Assembly: GCA_001599815.1 (NCBI GenBank)
Contig: BCIA01000005.1
Span: 5,464,472 to 5,528,471 of the forward strand
Direction of reading: 5' to 3'
Length of the DNA stretch: 64,000 nucleotides
Source: Furcasterigmium furcatum
Taxonomy: Eukaryota > Ascomycota > Sordariomycetes > Glomerellales > Plectosphaerellaceae
Position 1 is the stretch's first letter. Every line of letters begins with the position of its first letter. This document shows positions 45,957 to 55,713 of this stretch, in pieces. The notes under the pieces are model-generated. The model had not been told where the DNA came from. It made no database searches and was given only the letters and a program-made list of their open reading frames with translations. Position numbers and translations under genes: made by a program.

Positions 45957-47990
45957 TCAGCACCAGCTCGAGCCGAGCGGCGTCACAGAACCAGTGTCCA
46001 CGGCCACAGTTCCCGCCTTTCCAACAATACTGATGCCGGTCGACTCCTTGTAGCGAGGGAACACGGCCGCAGAAAATACCGTGCCGTCCCCAGCGAAGAT
46101 CTCCAGGACGGAGCGATCGAGGAAGATATCCAGGGCCAGCTTGTTGTTTGCCGACTTGGCAATCTCCGCCTCCCACTTGCCAGGCTGGCCGTATCCGGCG
46201 TTCGTGGTATCCAGGGTCAGCGTGCGGTTCTGGGTGTCGTACGTCAGAAGCGTCGACTCCTCTCGAGACTCGAACAGGGACACCGTAAAGCTGGAGGCGC
46301 TCGTCGCTGCGAGGTCGACCGTGAGCTTCACCCTCGCCGTGTTGGAGCTGCCGATGCGGCGCGCCTTCTCCTTGACCTTGAACGATCCCAGTTCCTTCAC
46401 GCGGCCGTTCGCGAGGCTGTCCAGCTCCGGGATGGGGCGGCTGCCGAGGCCTCCATCTTCGCGGAGGAAGAGCTCCCTGGTGATGGACTGCTGGCCGGCC
46501 CAGCCGTTGACGCGGCTCGGCCACTTGGACGTCGGCCAGTTGCCCATCCAGGTGATGGCGAGATCGCGCCCGGACTCGTCCTTGTACCACTGCATCGCGT
46601 AGCTGGCGGGGCCGGCGTCGAGGAGCCCGCGCGTCTCGCCCGTGAACACCGAGCCGTTGTAGGAGCCGACCTCGTACCACCCGAGCGCGGACGCCCCATA
46701 GAAGAGAACCCACTTGTCCTCGACGGGGAAGAAGTTCGGGCACTCCCAGAGGTGGTCCACGCGGTCGTCTCCCGTGTACATGAGGCCGACGTGGGACCAA
46801 GAGAGAGGGCCGCCGTCGTTGGAGCGGTACAGCTGGACCTGCCCGTGGACCTCGTTCGTCGCGCCGATGACCATCTTCCAAGAGTCGTCCGTCGGGTCGT
46901 AGAAGACCTTGGGGTCGCGGAAGAAGGCCGGGGCGCCCTCGGGAGGGGCGGGAACCACGGGGTTGTCGTGGTACAGCTCAAAGTGGACGCCGTCCTTGCT
47001 GCTCGCGACGTCGACGGTCTCTTGAACCGCGTTCGGGTGGGCTTTCATGTCGGTGAACTCTGTGAACACCAGATGCAGCTCGTCATCGTGGACCATGGCA
47101 CTGCCGGTGAACCGCCCAGACTCGTCTCCGGGCTTGCAGGTCCGCTTCGGCGACATGGCGACGGGCAGCTCGCGCCAGTGCACCGCGTCCGTGCTCTCGG
47201 CATGGGACCAGTGCATCGGTCCCCAGAACGGGGAGTCGGGGTAGTACTGGCTGAAGAGATGATGCTTGCCCTTCCACTCGACCAGGCCGGCAGGGTCGTT
47301 GATCCATCCCTGATAAGGGGTGTAGTGGTACTGCGGGCGCATTGGGTCCTCCGCGTACAGCGAGCACGCCGGTGAGCTGCCCGGCTCAGCCTGGTTGGAC
47401 TGGCCGATGACGTTGAAGGTCAGGCCTTTGCCGTTGCCCAGCGCGTTGCGGCCGACGCGGAGGTCATCAAAGTTGATGTGGCCCCAGCCTTCCCGGGTGC
47501 TGCTGTCGTGGACCACGACGTGCACCTTCTCGCCGGCCCACTGGCTCGTGTCCCAGACGATGCGGATGAAGGCCTCGTCGTTGACACCCGTCTGCTTCAG
47601 GAGCAGCTTGTTGTCACGGTCTCGGACGAGCCCGACATATAGGTGATCGGGGTCGTAGCCTCCGCTCACAAGGAAGCTGAGGTGCTTGCCGGCGCGGAAG
47701 GTGCCCGACTTGAGGTTGCCGACGGCTGACTCCCCGGCCTGAGCGGTGCCCAGGAGGAAGTACTTCTTGTCTTGGTGGAAAGGGCCGCCCCAGTAGGAGA
47801 CAGAGTCCGTGACGGAGGAGGGGCCAAAAGCGTCGCCGTCAACAACCTCCCATCCGTTGAGACTTCCGTCCTCGAAGCCAGGGTTGACGAGTCTGTCGGA
47901 GGCTCTCTCCTCGTGAGCAGGACCGGCGAGGACGCTTGAGGCAGCCGACACGATCAAGCTGAGCTTGAGAAAGCGCTTGGAGAAGTCCAT
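45957..47990 (-). CDS. Secreted glycoside hydrolase family 32 with N-terminal beta-sandwich module
   Basis: This is a single-exon gene of 677 aa starting at MDFSKRFLKLSLIVSAASSV (47990), a clear signal peptide; the frame is open further 5' but has no leader there. Residues about 35-200 form a module opening NPGFEDGSLNGWEV and closing INFDDLRVG, like a carbohydrate-binding beta-sandwich. The catalytic GH32 domain follows, with GWINDPAG (nucleophile Asp), FFRDPKVF (RDP) and LWECPNFF (ECP, acid/base Glu). The C-terminal beta-sandwich ends in VLEIFAGDGTVF. It should hydrolyse levan, inulin or sucrose outside the cell. The next gene right is a divergent hexose transporter, fitting fructan use. Confidence 0.92.
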   Translation of the reverse strand: MDFSKRFLKLSLIVSAASSVLAGPAHEERASDRLVNPGFEDGSLNGWEVVDGDAFGPSSVTDSVSYWGGPFHQDKKYFLLGTAQAGESAVGNLKSGTFRAGKHLSFLVSGGYDPDHLYVGLVRDRDNKLLLKQTGVNDEAFIRIVWDTSQWAGEKVHVVVHDSSTREGWGHINFDDLRVGRNALGNGKGLTFNVIGQSNQAEPGSSPACSLYAEDPMRPQYHYTPYQGWINDPAGLVEWKGKHHLFSQYYPDSPFWGPMHWSHAESTDAVHWRELPVAMSPKRTCKPGDESGRFTGSAMVHDDELHLVFTEFTDMKAHPNAVQETVDVASSKDGVHFELYHDNPVVPAPPEGAPAFFRDPKVFYDPTDDSWKMVIGATNEVHGQVQLYRSNDGGPLSWSHVGLMYTGDDRVDHLWECPNFFPVEDKWVLFYGASALGWYEVGSYNGSVFTGETRGLLDAGPASYAMQWYKDESGRDLAITWMGNWPTSKWPSRVNGWAGQQSITRELFLREDGGLGSRPIPELDSLANGRVKELGSFKVKEKARRIGSSNTARVKLTVDLAATSASSFTVSLFESREESTLLTYDTQNRTLTLDTTNAGYGQPGKWEAEIAKSANNKLALDIFLDRSVLEIFAGDGTVFSAAVFPRYKESTGISIVGKAGTVAVDTGSVTPLGSSWC

Positions 47991-49453
47991 GATGTGAAAA
48001 GAGTCTGAGAAGAGCTGGTGGTCGTTGATGGTAGAGTGTGGGAAGCGGATGCAACTGAGTGTGTTAATGACCAGATAGATCTGGAGAAAACAAGGCGTAC
48101 TTATACTATCTAGAGTTAGCTCCAAGCCTTTCTTCCATCATCTGGATCTTCATGAGCGTCGGGCAAGCCGATGAGCACGAGCTGGATGACTTGGGCAGAA
48201 TTCATCCTCGTCCTGGCCTCAAGGCTTGGGGGCCCCCAGCCTCCGGGAACGCCTTGATACTCTCCCCACATAACGTTGAAGGCACTCATCTTCGTATGAC
48301 GCCTTTCTAGAGCCCCTTTCCTGCGCAAAGACCACATCACCATCGATGAACCAACGTCCGGCCTAGCCATGCCGCGGCTTTCATGAACACGCCAGCGGCC
48401 TTCTCCATGCGGTATGGCTCCGGAATCACCGCACTCTGCGGGATTTGATGTTCGTTCACAGCGGAACATAGGAACAGTCCGTCATGGATCTCAGATGATC
48501 TGCCGTGAGCTGTTCACCACCAGGTACCATGTTGTATCTGGCGCTTGACTTCGCCCACACTGCAACCCCTGTCCCTGTCTGTGAGACATTTCTTCTAGAA
48601 GGGCGCTAGAAGGGCGCTAGAAGGTGCGGACGATGTGGGCGATGCGGGGATCCCCATGCCACAGACCATCTCCACGAGTCCGGAGATCGTTGCAGCCCCG
48701 GGGTAGCGTCGCGGAGAGTGGGAGGTCCTCCGCGACCACATGGCCGTTGCAATGAGAGCCCACAAACAGGGATGCGAAAAAGAGCGCATTTCTGCACGCC
48801 TGCTCTAGTCTTTCGTAGGGCCCCTTAGTGCGGGCGGCTGGCCAGCTGCACTGCTTTGCTGCACTGGGCCTCGGGCTTCGGGGCGGTAAGGACTACGACA
48901 GGCCCGGCTCAGAGCAGCCGATGGCATGATGAAGTGCCCATGCAACTTGGAGCTGCAGGTGAGCGAGCTAAGGGCGCAACCCCGCGCCCGCCAGAGGGGC
49001 ACGCAGGCCGGTGCCGTGAAGGCTTAGCGTCCGGCATAGATTCAGCGAGAATAACCCCGTGCAGCGTCAGCGGCTCGGTGAGCGCTGGCTTCGGTGAGCA
49101 TGAGCCTCATCGAACACATACCCGGAGAGAGCGAGGGCTCTGAGTCCACTGCGGATCCATCGGCAGTGGTGTCGCAGTAAGACAGAACTTCCACTCAGGG
49201 ATGGAGTCATGGCCGTGCGACAGCTCGGTGATGCCGAGAAGCGTGAGGTCGACAAGCTCCGGCTCTGCAACATGTGGAAGCGAGATTGTGAGCATCTTGA
49301 TAGATATAAAAGCGGTGGTCTTGCGTCTCGGGAACAGATGATACAAATTGAAGACATTCAGCACCGCCTCTTCCATCTCAGGGCAGTTCATGTGCTCTCT
49401 GCTCTCCGGGCACTCTTTTAACTCAAAATCTTCATCTTTCCTCTCCGAGCACA
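47991..49453. other. Long divergent intergenic region, 1.46 kb
   Basis: This is shared upstream sequence of the GH32 enzyme and the hexose transporter. It has small frames without domain character and a short direct repeat at 48596. GC-rich signals for carbon-catabolite repression could lie here, but I did not find a clear CreA-like pair. Confidence 0.45.
48596..48620 (+). repeat. Short direct repeat, 11 bp unit
   Basis: AGAAGGGCGCT occurs twice in tandem, followed by a partial third copy (AGAAGG). It lies in the GH32/hexose transporter intergenic region. Confidence 0.6.
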
Positions 49454-51254
49454 ATGGGCTTCCTCAACAGCCTCTCCTTGGCCGGTCCCAGTGATGAAGC
49501 CGGCAAGGCATGGCCGGCCATTGGCGTGGGACTGTTTGCCGCCTTTGGAGGTGTTCTCTTCGGGTGAGTGCTCTGACACTTGCTGGGCTCTCCGCCTTTG
49601 AAGCTGACTCGATGCCAACCAAGCTACGACACCGGAACAATCAGTGGCATCCTGGCCATGCCATACTGGCAGCAGCTCTTCAGTACGGGCTACATCGACG
49701 CGGCCGGCAACCCCAACGTGAACCCTTCCCAGGAGTCCGCCATCGTGTCCATTCTCTCCGCCGGCACGTTCTTTGGCGCCCTCTTCTCCCCCTTCCTGTC
49801 GGATTATGTCGGCCGCCGCATGGGACTGATCCTCTCGACCTGGGTCTTCAACCTCGGTGTTGTGCTCCATACTGTTGCCACGTCGATCCCGTTGTTCCTG
49901 GCTGGCCGCTTCTTCGCCGGCCTCGGTGTCGGTCTGATCTCTGCCACGAGTACGTCCATGTTCTGCCCCTTTTACCACGGCCTCTGGCTTCAGCTGGTAC
50001 AACCGCTAATACACTCTTCGCAGTTCCCCTGTACCAGTCCGAGACGGCGCCCAAATGGATCCGAGGCTTGATTGTCGGCGCCTACCAGTGGGCCATCACC
50101 ATCGGTCTGCTGCTCGCGGCCGTCGTCAATAACGCCACGGCGAACCGCAACGACACAGGCTCCTACAGGATCCCGATCGCCGTCCAGCTAGCCTGGTCTC
50201 TTATCCTCTTCTTCGGAATGGTCCTTCTCCCCGAGACCCCTCGCTTCCTGATCAAGAAGGACAATGCCGAGAAGGCTGCCAAGGCGCTCAGCCGTCTCCG
50301 ACGCCTTCCCACCGACCACGAAGCCATCGTGGCTGAACTGGCCGAAGTCCACGCCAACCACGAGTTCGAGATGAGCATGGGACAGGGCACATACCTTGAC
50401 TGCTTCAGGCCTCCCATTCTCAAGAGGCAGCTCACTGGCATGGGTCTCCAGGCCCTGCAGCAGCTCACCGGTAAGAAGACACGAGAAAATTGCCCCGACA
50501 GTGCTGACTCTGAAAAGGAATCAACTTCATCTTCTACTACGGCACCAAGTACTTCGAAAACTCCGGCGTCGCCAGCGGCTTCACCGTCCAGATGATCACC
50601 TCCGCCATCAACGTCACCTCTACCCTGCCCGGCATGTACGCCGTCGACAAATGGGGCCGGCGCCCGCTGCTTCTCTGGGGCGCCATTGGCATGTGCGTCT
50701 CCCAGCTCATCGTCGCAGTGTGCGGCACGGTGTCCGCCGGCCAGCACGACAACGGCGAGATCTTCGTCAAGAGCCTCGGCGGGCAAAAGGCCGCCGTCGC
50801 CTTCGTCTGCATCTACATCTTCTTCTTCGCCTCGACCTGGGGCCCGCTCGCCTGGGTCGTCACCGGCGAGATCTTCCCCCTGAAGACTCGCGCAAAGTCC
50901 CTCAGCATCACCACCGCGACCAACTGGCTGCTGAACTGGGCCATCGCGTACTCGACCCCGTACCTCGTCAACTACGGCGACGGCTACGCGAACCTGCAGT
51001 CGAAGATCTTCTTCGTCTGGTTCGCGGCCTGCTTCCTCTGCATCATCTTCGTCTGGCTCATGATCTACGAGACCAAGGGGCTCAGCCTGGAGCAGGTCGA
51101 CCAGCTGTACGACGAGGTCAGCGACGCGCGCAAGTCGCCGGGATGGAAGCCCACGGCCACTTGGGACCACGGCAACAAGGTCCAAGACAATGACGCGACG
51201 GTGCAGGAGGCGGAGAAGACCGCCGTCTCGGAGGTTCAGGGTGGAAAGGAGTGA
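49454..51254 (+). CDS. MFS hexose transporter (HXT type)
   Basis: Four exons. Exon 1 (49454-49564) ends GVLFG and exon 2 resumes YDTGTISGILAMPYW, the helix-1 motif. Then come SDYVGRRMGLIL, RFFAGLGVG, PLYQSETAPKWIRG and LPETPRFLIKK. The last exon has GINFIFYYGTKYF, DKWGRRPLLLWG, PLAWVVTGEIFP and YETKGLSLEQVDQLYDE. Twelve helices and sugar-porter motifs in both halves identify a plasma-membrane monosaccharide transporter of the high-affinity glucose/fructose type. It is divergent from the GH32 gene, so it probably imports fructose or glucose released from fructans. Confidence 0.92.
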
Positions 51255-51816
51255 GCCGGCCTGGGAGAGGCACTCGGGGTGAAGATGTCCTTCAACAGGG
51301 CGAAGAGAATTTGTCGGGTTCGGCGTCGACGCCATGCTGGAGCACCGCTCTGGCTGGGGCGCCGGCTGGTGTGTTGGGTCGTTTCTTGCTTTCGGGGGCA
51401 GCATCCCCTTCAACAGGGCAAGCAATGATCTGTTGGCCCTCAGCAACTGTTTATTAGATTTTCTTTTCTGGCTTACCTTTTTGTTAACCTTTTTTCCTTG
51501 AACTGAGTCTCAGGCTCCCTTCCCAGCTCGCATTACCGCTTGTTCCGAGCAATGTGCTGAGACGGTTCCGGCCTGAAGATATTGAAGTTCACGATTACTA
51601 GTCACAATACACCTCGAATCCCCTCAAAAGCTCTAATGGCTGGTATATGCCATTATGGGATCTGCACTTGGGAACTCCTGATGTCTAGCCCCCTGCCCAT
51701 GCAGCAATGCTCCCTTGGCTGTGAAGAACCCAGCCATCCTTACGATGACAATCAAGTACAGCGTCGCGTATCCTAGACGGATGTTGTTGGTTGTCAATCC
51801 CGACGTTGAGCCACGT

Positions 51817-53522
51817 CTAATACATGTAGCGGAACTCCTGCTTTTCCTTGTCTGTCTTATCAGACAGCGCCAGCCCAGGATCGTTCGCCGCAAGGAACGC
51901 AGCATCAACCGGACCATGGACTCTGTCCCTCCGTTGGTTCTCAATTTTGCAGAGCAACCCGTACAGCGCGATCGAGACGGACGATATGATGAGGCAGATG
52001 AGGAGGCCGATGTATCCGCGCGTGTAGTTCGGGGCATCGCTCTTTCGAAACACTTGCGGCCCGAGGATATTTCCCAAGCAGTACGACAGGAAGTAAATCG
52101 CGTTCATGGTCACCTTCTTCGTGTGGCCTGATATGTTGGCCATCGGAACGGAGGTGGACATGACGTACGGCTAAATAGAAACGTCAGTGCCAGCAAAAGA
52201 GAACTCCCAGGAGAAGGCTACTCACCCCCCAGTACGTGTAGAACATGTAGTAGGCTGCCAGGAGCCCGGTCTTGTTATCCCTCGGCAGCTGCCACATGAG
52301 GACCGCGCAGGCCATCGGCACCAGGTTCGCCAAGGCGATGATCGTGCAGCGCTTGTTCGTCAATTTGGCGCAGGGGACAGCCAGAATGATCTGCCAGACG
52401 GTGGCCACGACGCCCGTAGGCATGCCCAGCAAGGTGGTGATCGGAACCGAGTAGCCAAGCCCCTTGACAATGATGGAGGAGAAGGTGACCAGCCCGCCGT
52501 TGGGGATGTTCTGCGCACAGGCAAAGAGCGCCAGCAGGTACGTCTTGGGCTCCATGAGCAGCTCCTTGACCTGGTACCACTTGATCTTCTTGTCCTCCAT
52601 GCCGGTGTTGTTCTTCTGCACGCGGCAGACGGCGATGTACCGCTCGCGCGGTGACAGCCACCAGGCGGACACGGGGGAGTCGGGGAGGAAGGCCAGGATG
52701 GTGGCGGCCCAGACCACAGTGGCGCATCCGAGAACGATAAATAGGAGCCGCCACTGGGCCAGGCTTGTGTTGGTCTGGGAAATACCATACGAGACGCTGC
52801 CGGAGACGATGGAGGATATCTATTCGGATGTTAGCGCGGAGACAGTCAGATGCAGGGATGATGAACCGACCTGGTTGTACCAAACAGCGACTCGGATCGG
52901 CTGCTCTCGGTTCGAGTACCACATCACAGTCAGAATGGACGCGATGGGGAAAGCACCCGCTTCCGCACAGCCGAAAATGAACCTGACAGAGGCCAACCCG
53001 GCGAAGTTGTGCACCGAAGCACTGCAGAGCATCAAGACGGCCCAGGCCATGGTCAACCCCGCGAGGAGCTTCGCCACGGGCAAACGTTGGATCATCATGG
53101 CCGTGGGCCACTCAAAGACGAGGAATCCAAAGTAGAAGATGCTTCCGGCCCAGGAGTACTCATCGCCGACCAAGCCCAGGTCGTCGATCATTCCCATTAT
53201 GGCCGCGTTGGATATGACGACCTGGATGGGAGACGTTATTCCAGAGCTCCATGTAGCCAGAATGCGTACGCACCTTGTCAACCGCGCTGAGAATGACGGT
53301 CCCAGCTATGATTGGGAGGATAATGAGATCGACTTTCCAGAGGACCTTTCGAGACTCCTCTGGGGTGACCTCCGCCTCGGTGACCGAGGGATCCAGGGTT
53401 TCCAGGAATTTGGCGGCAATGTCTCCGCTCCCTGGGATGGATTCCATCTTACCCAGAGCAGAGTTCTTGTCGGAGAGCCCGGACGGAGTGGTATCACCGT
53501 GTTCAATCTCGATCTGACCCAT
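51817..53522 (-). CDS. MFS transporter, Dal5/anion:cation symporter type
   Basis: Four exons (53522-53274, 53221-52871, 52819-52226, 52170-51817) total 1548 nt, 515 aa. It has an acidic N-terminus, EESRKVLWKVDLIILPI before helix 1, and SNAAIMGMIDDLGLVGDEYS instead of sugar-porter motifs. Further motifs are FIFGCAEAGAFPIASILTVMW and FLPDSPVSAWWLSPRERY. These match the allantoate/nicotinate/vitamin permease family (Dal5, Tna1 and relatives) importing small carboxylates. It is divergent from the amidohydrolase across 777 bp with three CCGGTCCGGT copies. Uptake of the amidohydrolase substrate is a natural guess. Confidence 0.9.
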
Positions 53523-53979
53523 GGTGAAGTTCGAGGCGGTTGTCGAGGTTGAGAAGTGTTTGGAGGAAGAATACAGTCGTCGCCAAGTGGCATAGAGTAG
53601 ATGTCGCGTGTGCCAACCTCTTGTGGTGAGGGTATCGGGAGCGTACTTATAGCCTCAGGTCGCATGGGCACTCGTCGCTGCTGCCGTGGTGATGTCCCTT
53701 ATCTCCCGTTCGCCCGCAGTCTCGTGCCCGTTCAAAGTGAACATGGCAACGATATCAGGACGTCAGACCACACAACCATCGACCTGATAAGGTTCCATGC
53801 GGTCGGTACAGATAACGAGGCGGGGTTGGAGCCACCCTGAATCCCGGGGTTGGCGCACTAGCCAGGATCCAAGTTGTAGAGTTTCGTCTGTCTGATAGCA
53901 ATGACATCCCGGGGCGTCTCACAGCTCTCCGGGGCTCCAAATTGGGAGACCGGCCCGGCCAGTGCGGAGCTCAAACGAG

Positions 53980-53989
53980 CCGGTCCGGT
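53980..53989 (+). promoter_or_regulatory. CCGGTCCGGT element, copy 1
   Basis: In the divergent permease/amidohydrolase promoter, 311 bp upstream of the amidohydrolase start. It contains two CGG triplets 2 bp apart, a form used by Zn2Cys6 regulators. A related ACCGGCCCGG lies at about 53949. Confidence 0.6.
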
Positions 53990-54050
53990 CTTATCACGGT
54001 TATTCCCGCCGTTCAGCGCGCGACCATTCTTTCATTTGGATGAACACAGA

Positions 54051-54060
54051 CCGGTCCGGT
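54051..54060 (+). promoter_or_regulatory. CCGGTCCGGT element, copy 2
   Basis: Exact copy, 240 bp upstream of the amidohydrolase start, 71 bp from copy 1. Confidence 0.6.
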
Positions 54061-54071
54061 CAATTGAGAAA

Positions 54072-54081
54072 CCGGTCCGGT
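54072..54081 (+). promoter_or_regulatory. CCGGTCCGGT element, copy 3
   Basis: Exact copy, 219 bp upstream of the amidohydrolase start and 21 bp from copy 2 (two helical turns, same DNA face). It is preceded by an extra A, giving ACCGGTCCGGT. Confidence 0.6.
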
Positions 54082-54299
54082 TTGCTTATCTTATGACGAC
54101 GCGATGTCTCATGATGTTGGCGATCGTCCCCTCGGTTGACCGGATTCGATGCGAAGAGGTGATAACGTGGATGCGGGGTTGTCTCACGGATGATGAGCCG
54201 TCACGAGATAGAAACATATAACAACGCCTTAGAAACAGGGAAGAAGCAAGTTGTAATGAGTCTCCAACGCCTTCACTGCTGCCTCGCTTCTAAGCCGCC

Positions 54300-55634
54300 A
54301 TGAAATCTCTCAGTCCTCAATTCGTCAAGCCCTGGTTGCCGAAGTCGCGACCGACCAGCTACCTCTTCACCAACGTCGGCATCATCGATCCCGTTGAAGG
54401 CAAGGTCATCCCGAACCAGACGGTTCTTCTCCAAGATGGAATCATCGCCGCAGTCGCCGGTTCTGACGAGCCGCTCCCCTCGTCCTCTTCCGAAGCCGTC
54501 AAGATCGACCTGGCCGGCAAGTTTCTGTCGCCGGGTCTGATCGACGGCCACGTCCACATCGCGGCGACACCAGGAGAGTCGGACTTTGGCAAAGTCATGT
54601 CAATGCCCGAGCACGTATCGATGCTGCGCATGACGTACGTGTGCCGTGACATTCTGTCCCGGGGCTTCACGACGGTTCGCGACTGCGGAGGGGCGCCGTA
54701 CGCTCTCAAGCAGGCAACCGACGAGTGGCTGGTCCCTGGGCCGAGAATATTCATCAGCGGCCACGCGCTCAGCCAGACCGGAGGACACGGCGACTTCCGG
54801 AGCTGCCACGATCACAAGGACTGCGCGTCCGGCTTCGTGTCCGGCCTCGGTCGTGTCTGCGACGGTGTTCCGGCCTGTCTGGCGACCGCCCGTGACGAGA
54901 TCCGCCGGGGCGCGGACTTTATCAAAATCATGGGCAGCGGAGGTGTCGTGAGCCCGACCGATCGGCTCGAGGGCAACCAGTTCAGCCCCGAGGAGATCCG
55001 CGCCATGGTCCTGGTCGCGTCAAACCAGAAGACGTATGTCACCTGCCACGCCTACGCGCCAGAGTCCATCCGCATCGCGATCGAGAACGGGGTCAGGGGC
55101 ATCGAGCACGGCAACCTCCTGGATGAGCCGACGGCCAAGCTGATGGCCGAAAAGGACTGCTTCCTGACCCCGACGCTGGTGACGTACCAGACCCTGGCCG
55201 ATCCCGCCCTGCCACAATTCCTGACGGGGGAGTCGAGCGAGAAGAACAAGAAAGTCCTGAGCATGGGGATGAACGCTCTCAAGATTGCCAAGGACGCCGG
55301 AGTGACCGTGTGCTACGGCAGCGACCTGCTCGGGCCCCTGGGCGGGTATCAGCTCAGAGAGCTCAGCATCCGGTCGGAGGTCCTCACGAGCCTGGACATC
55401 CTCCGCAGCGCCACCGTCAACCCCGCGAGGATGATGCGCCAGGCGGAGAGTCTGGGGCAGGTCAAGACGGGCTTCAACGCCGACCTCTTGATTCTCAACA
55501 GCAACCCCCTGGAGGATATCACGATCCTGGAGCGCCAGTCAGAGGAGGTCGCGGCCGTCATCAAGGACGGGAGGGTCTGCGTCAGCCGGACACCTGGCCT
55601 CACTGGTCTTTTAGACTCCTGGAAAGACTTTTAG
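54300..55634 (+). CDS. Amidohydrolase (imidazolonepropionase/ochratoxinase-like)
   Basis: This is a single-exon gene of 444 aa. The metal-binding HxH is in LIDGHVHIAATP. Then follow TTVRDCGGAPYALKQA, FISGHALSQTGGHGDFR, a Lys likely carboxylated in RRGADFIKIMGSGGV, His in VTCHAYAPESIR, His in GIEHGNLLD and Asp in VCYGSDLLG. These are the ordered ligands of the binuclear amidohydrolase TIM barrel, in the subgroup containing imidazolonepropionase, peptidase-like Xaa-Pro enzymes and ochratoxinase. No signal peptide is visible. It should hydrolyse a C-N bond of a cyclic amide or acyl-amino acid. It sits between the Dal5-type permease and the Zn2Cys6 regulator. Confidence 0.9.
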   Translation: MKSLSPQFVKPWLPKSRPTSYLFTNVGIIDPVEGKVIPNQTVLLQDGIIAAVAGSDEPLPSSSSEAVKIDLAGKFLSPGLIDGHVHIAATPGESDFGKVMSMPEHVSMLRMTYVCRDILSRGFTTVRDCGGAPYALKQATDEWLVPGPRIFISGHALSQTGGHGDFRSCHDHKDCASGFVSGLGRVCDGVPACLATARDEIRRGADFIKIMGSGGVVSPTDRLEGNQFSPEEIRAMVLVASNQKTYVTCHAYAPESIRIAIENGVRGIEHGNLLDEPTAKLMAEKDCFLTPTLVTYQTLADPALPQFLTGESSEKNKKVLSMGMNALKIAKDAGVTVCYGSDLLGPLGGYQLRELSIRSEVLTSLDILRSATVNPARMMRQAESLGQVKTGFNADLLILNSNPLEDITILERQSEEVAAVIKDGRVCVSRTPGLTGLLDSWKDF

Positions 55635-55713
55635 TTAATGAGACCATCATAATTAGATCTGGCTCATTGAGTACATGTTAGACTTGTAACAAATCAAGCT
55701 TCTCTCCGTGCCA

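Noticed and set aside
45882..47375. 497-residue plus-strand frame opposite the GH32 gene
   Set aside because: It is antisense to a clear GH32 coding sequence; its Arg/Val-rich composition is typical of a GC-rich complement.
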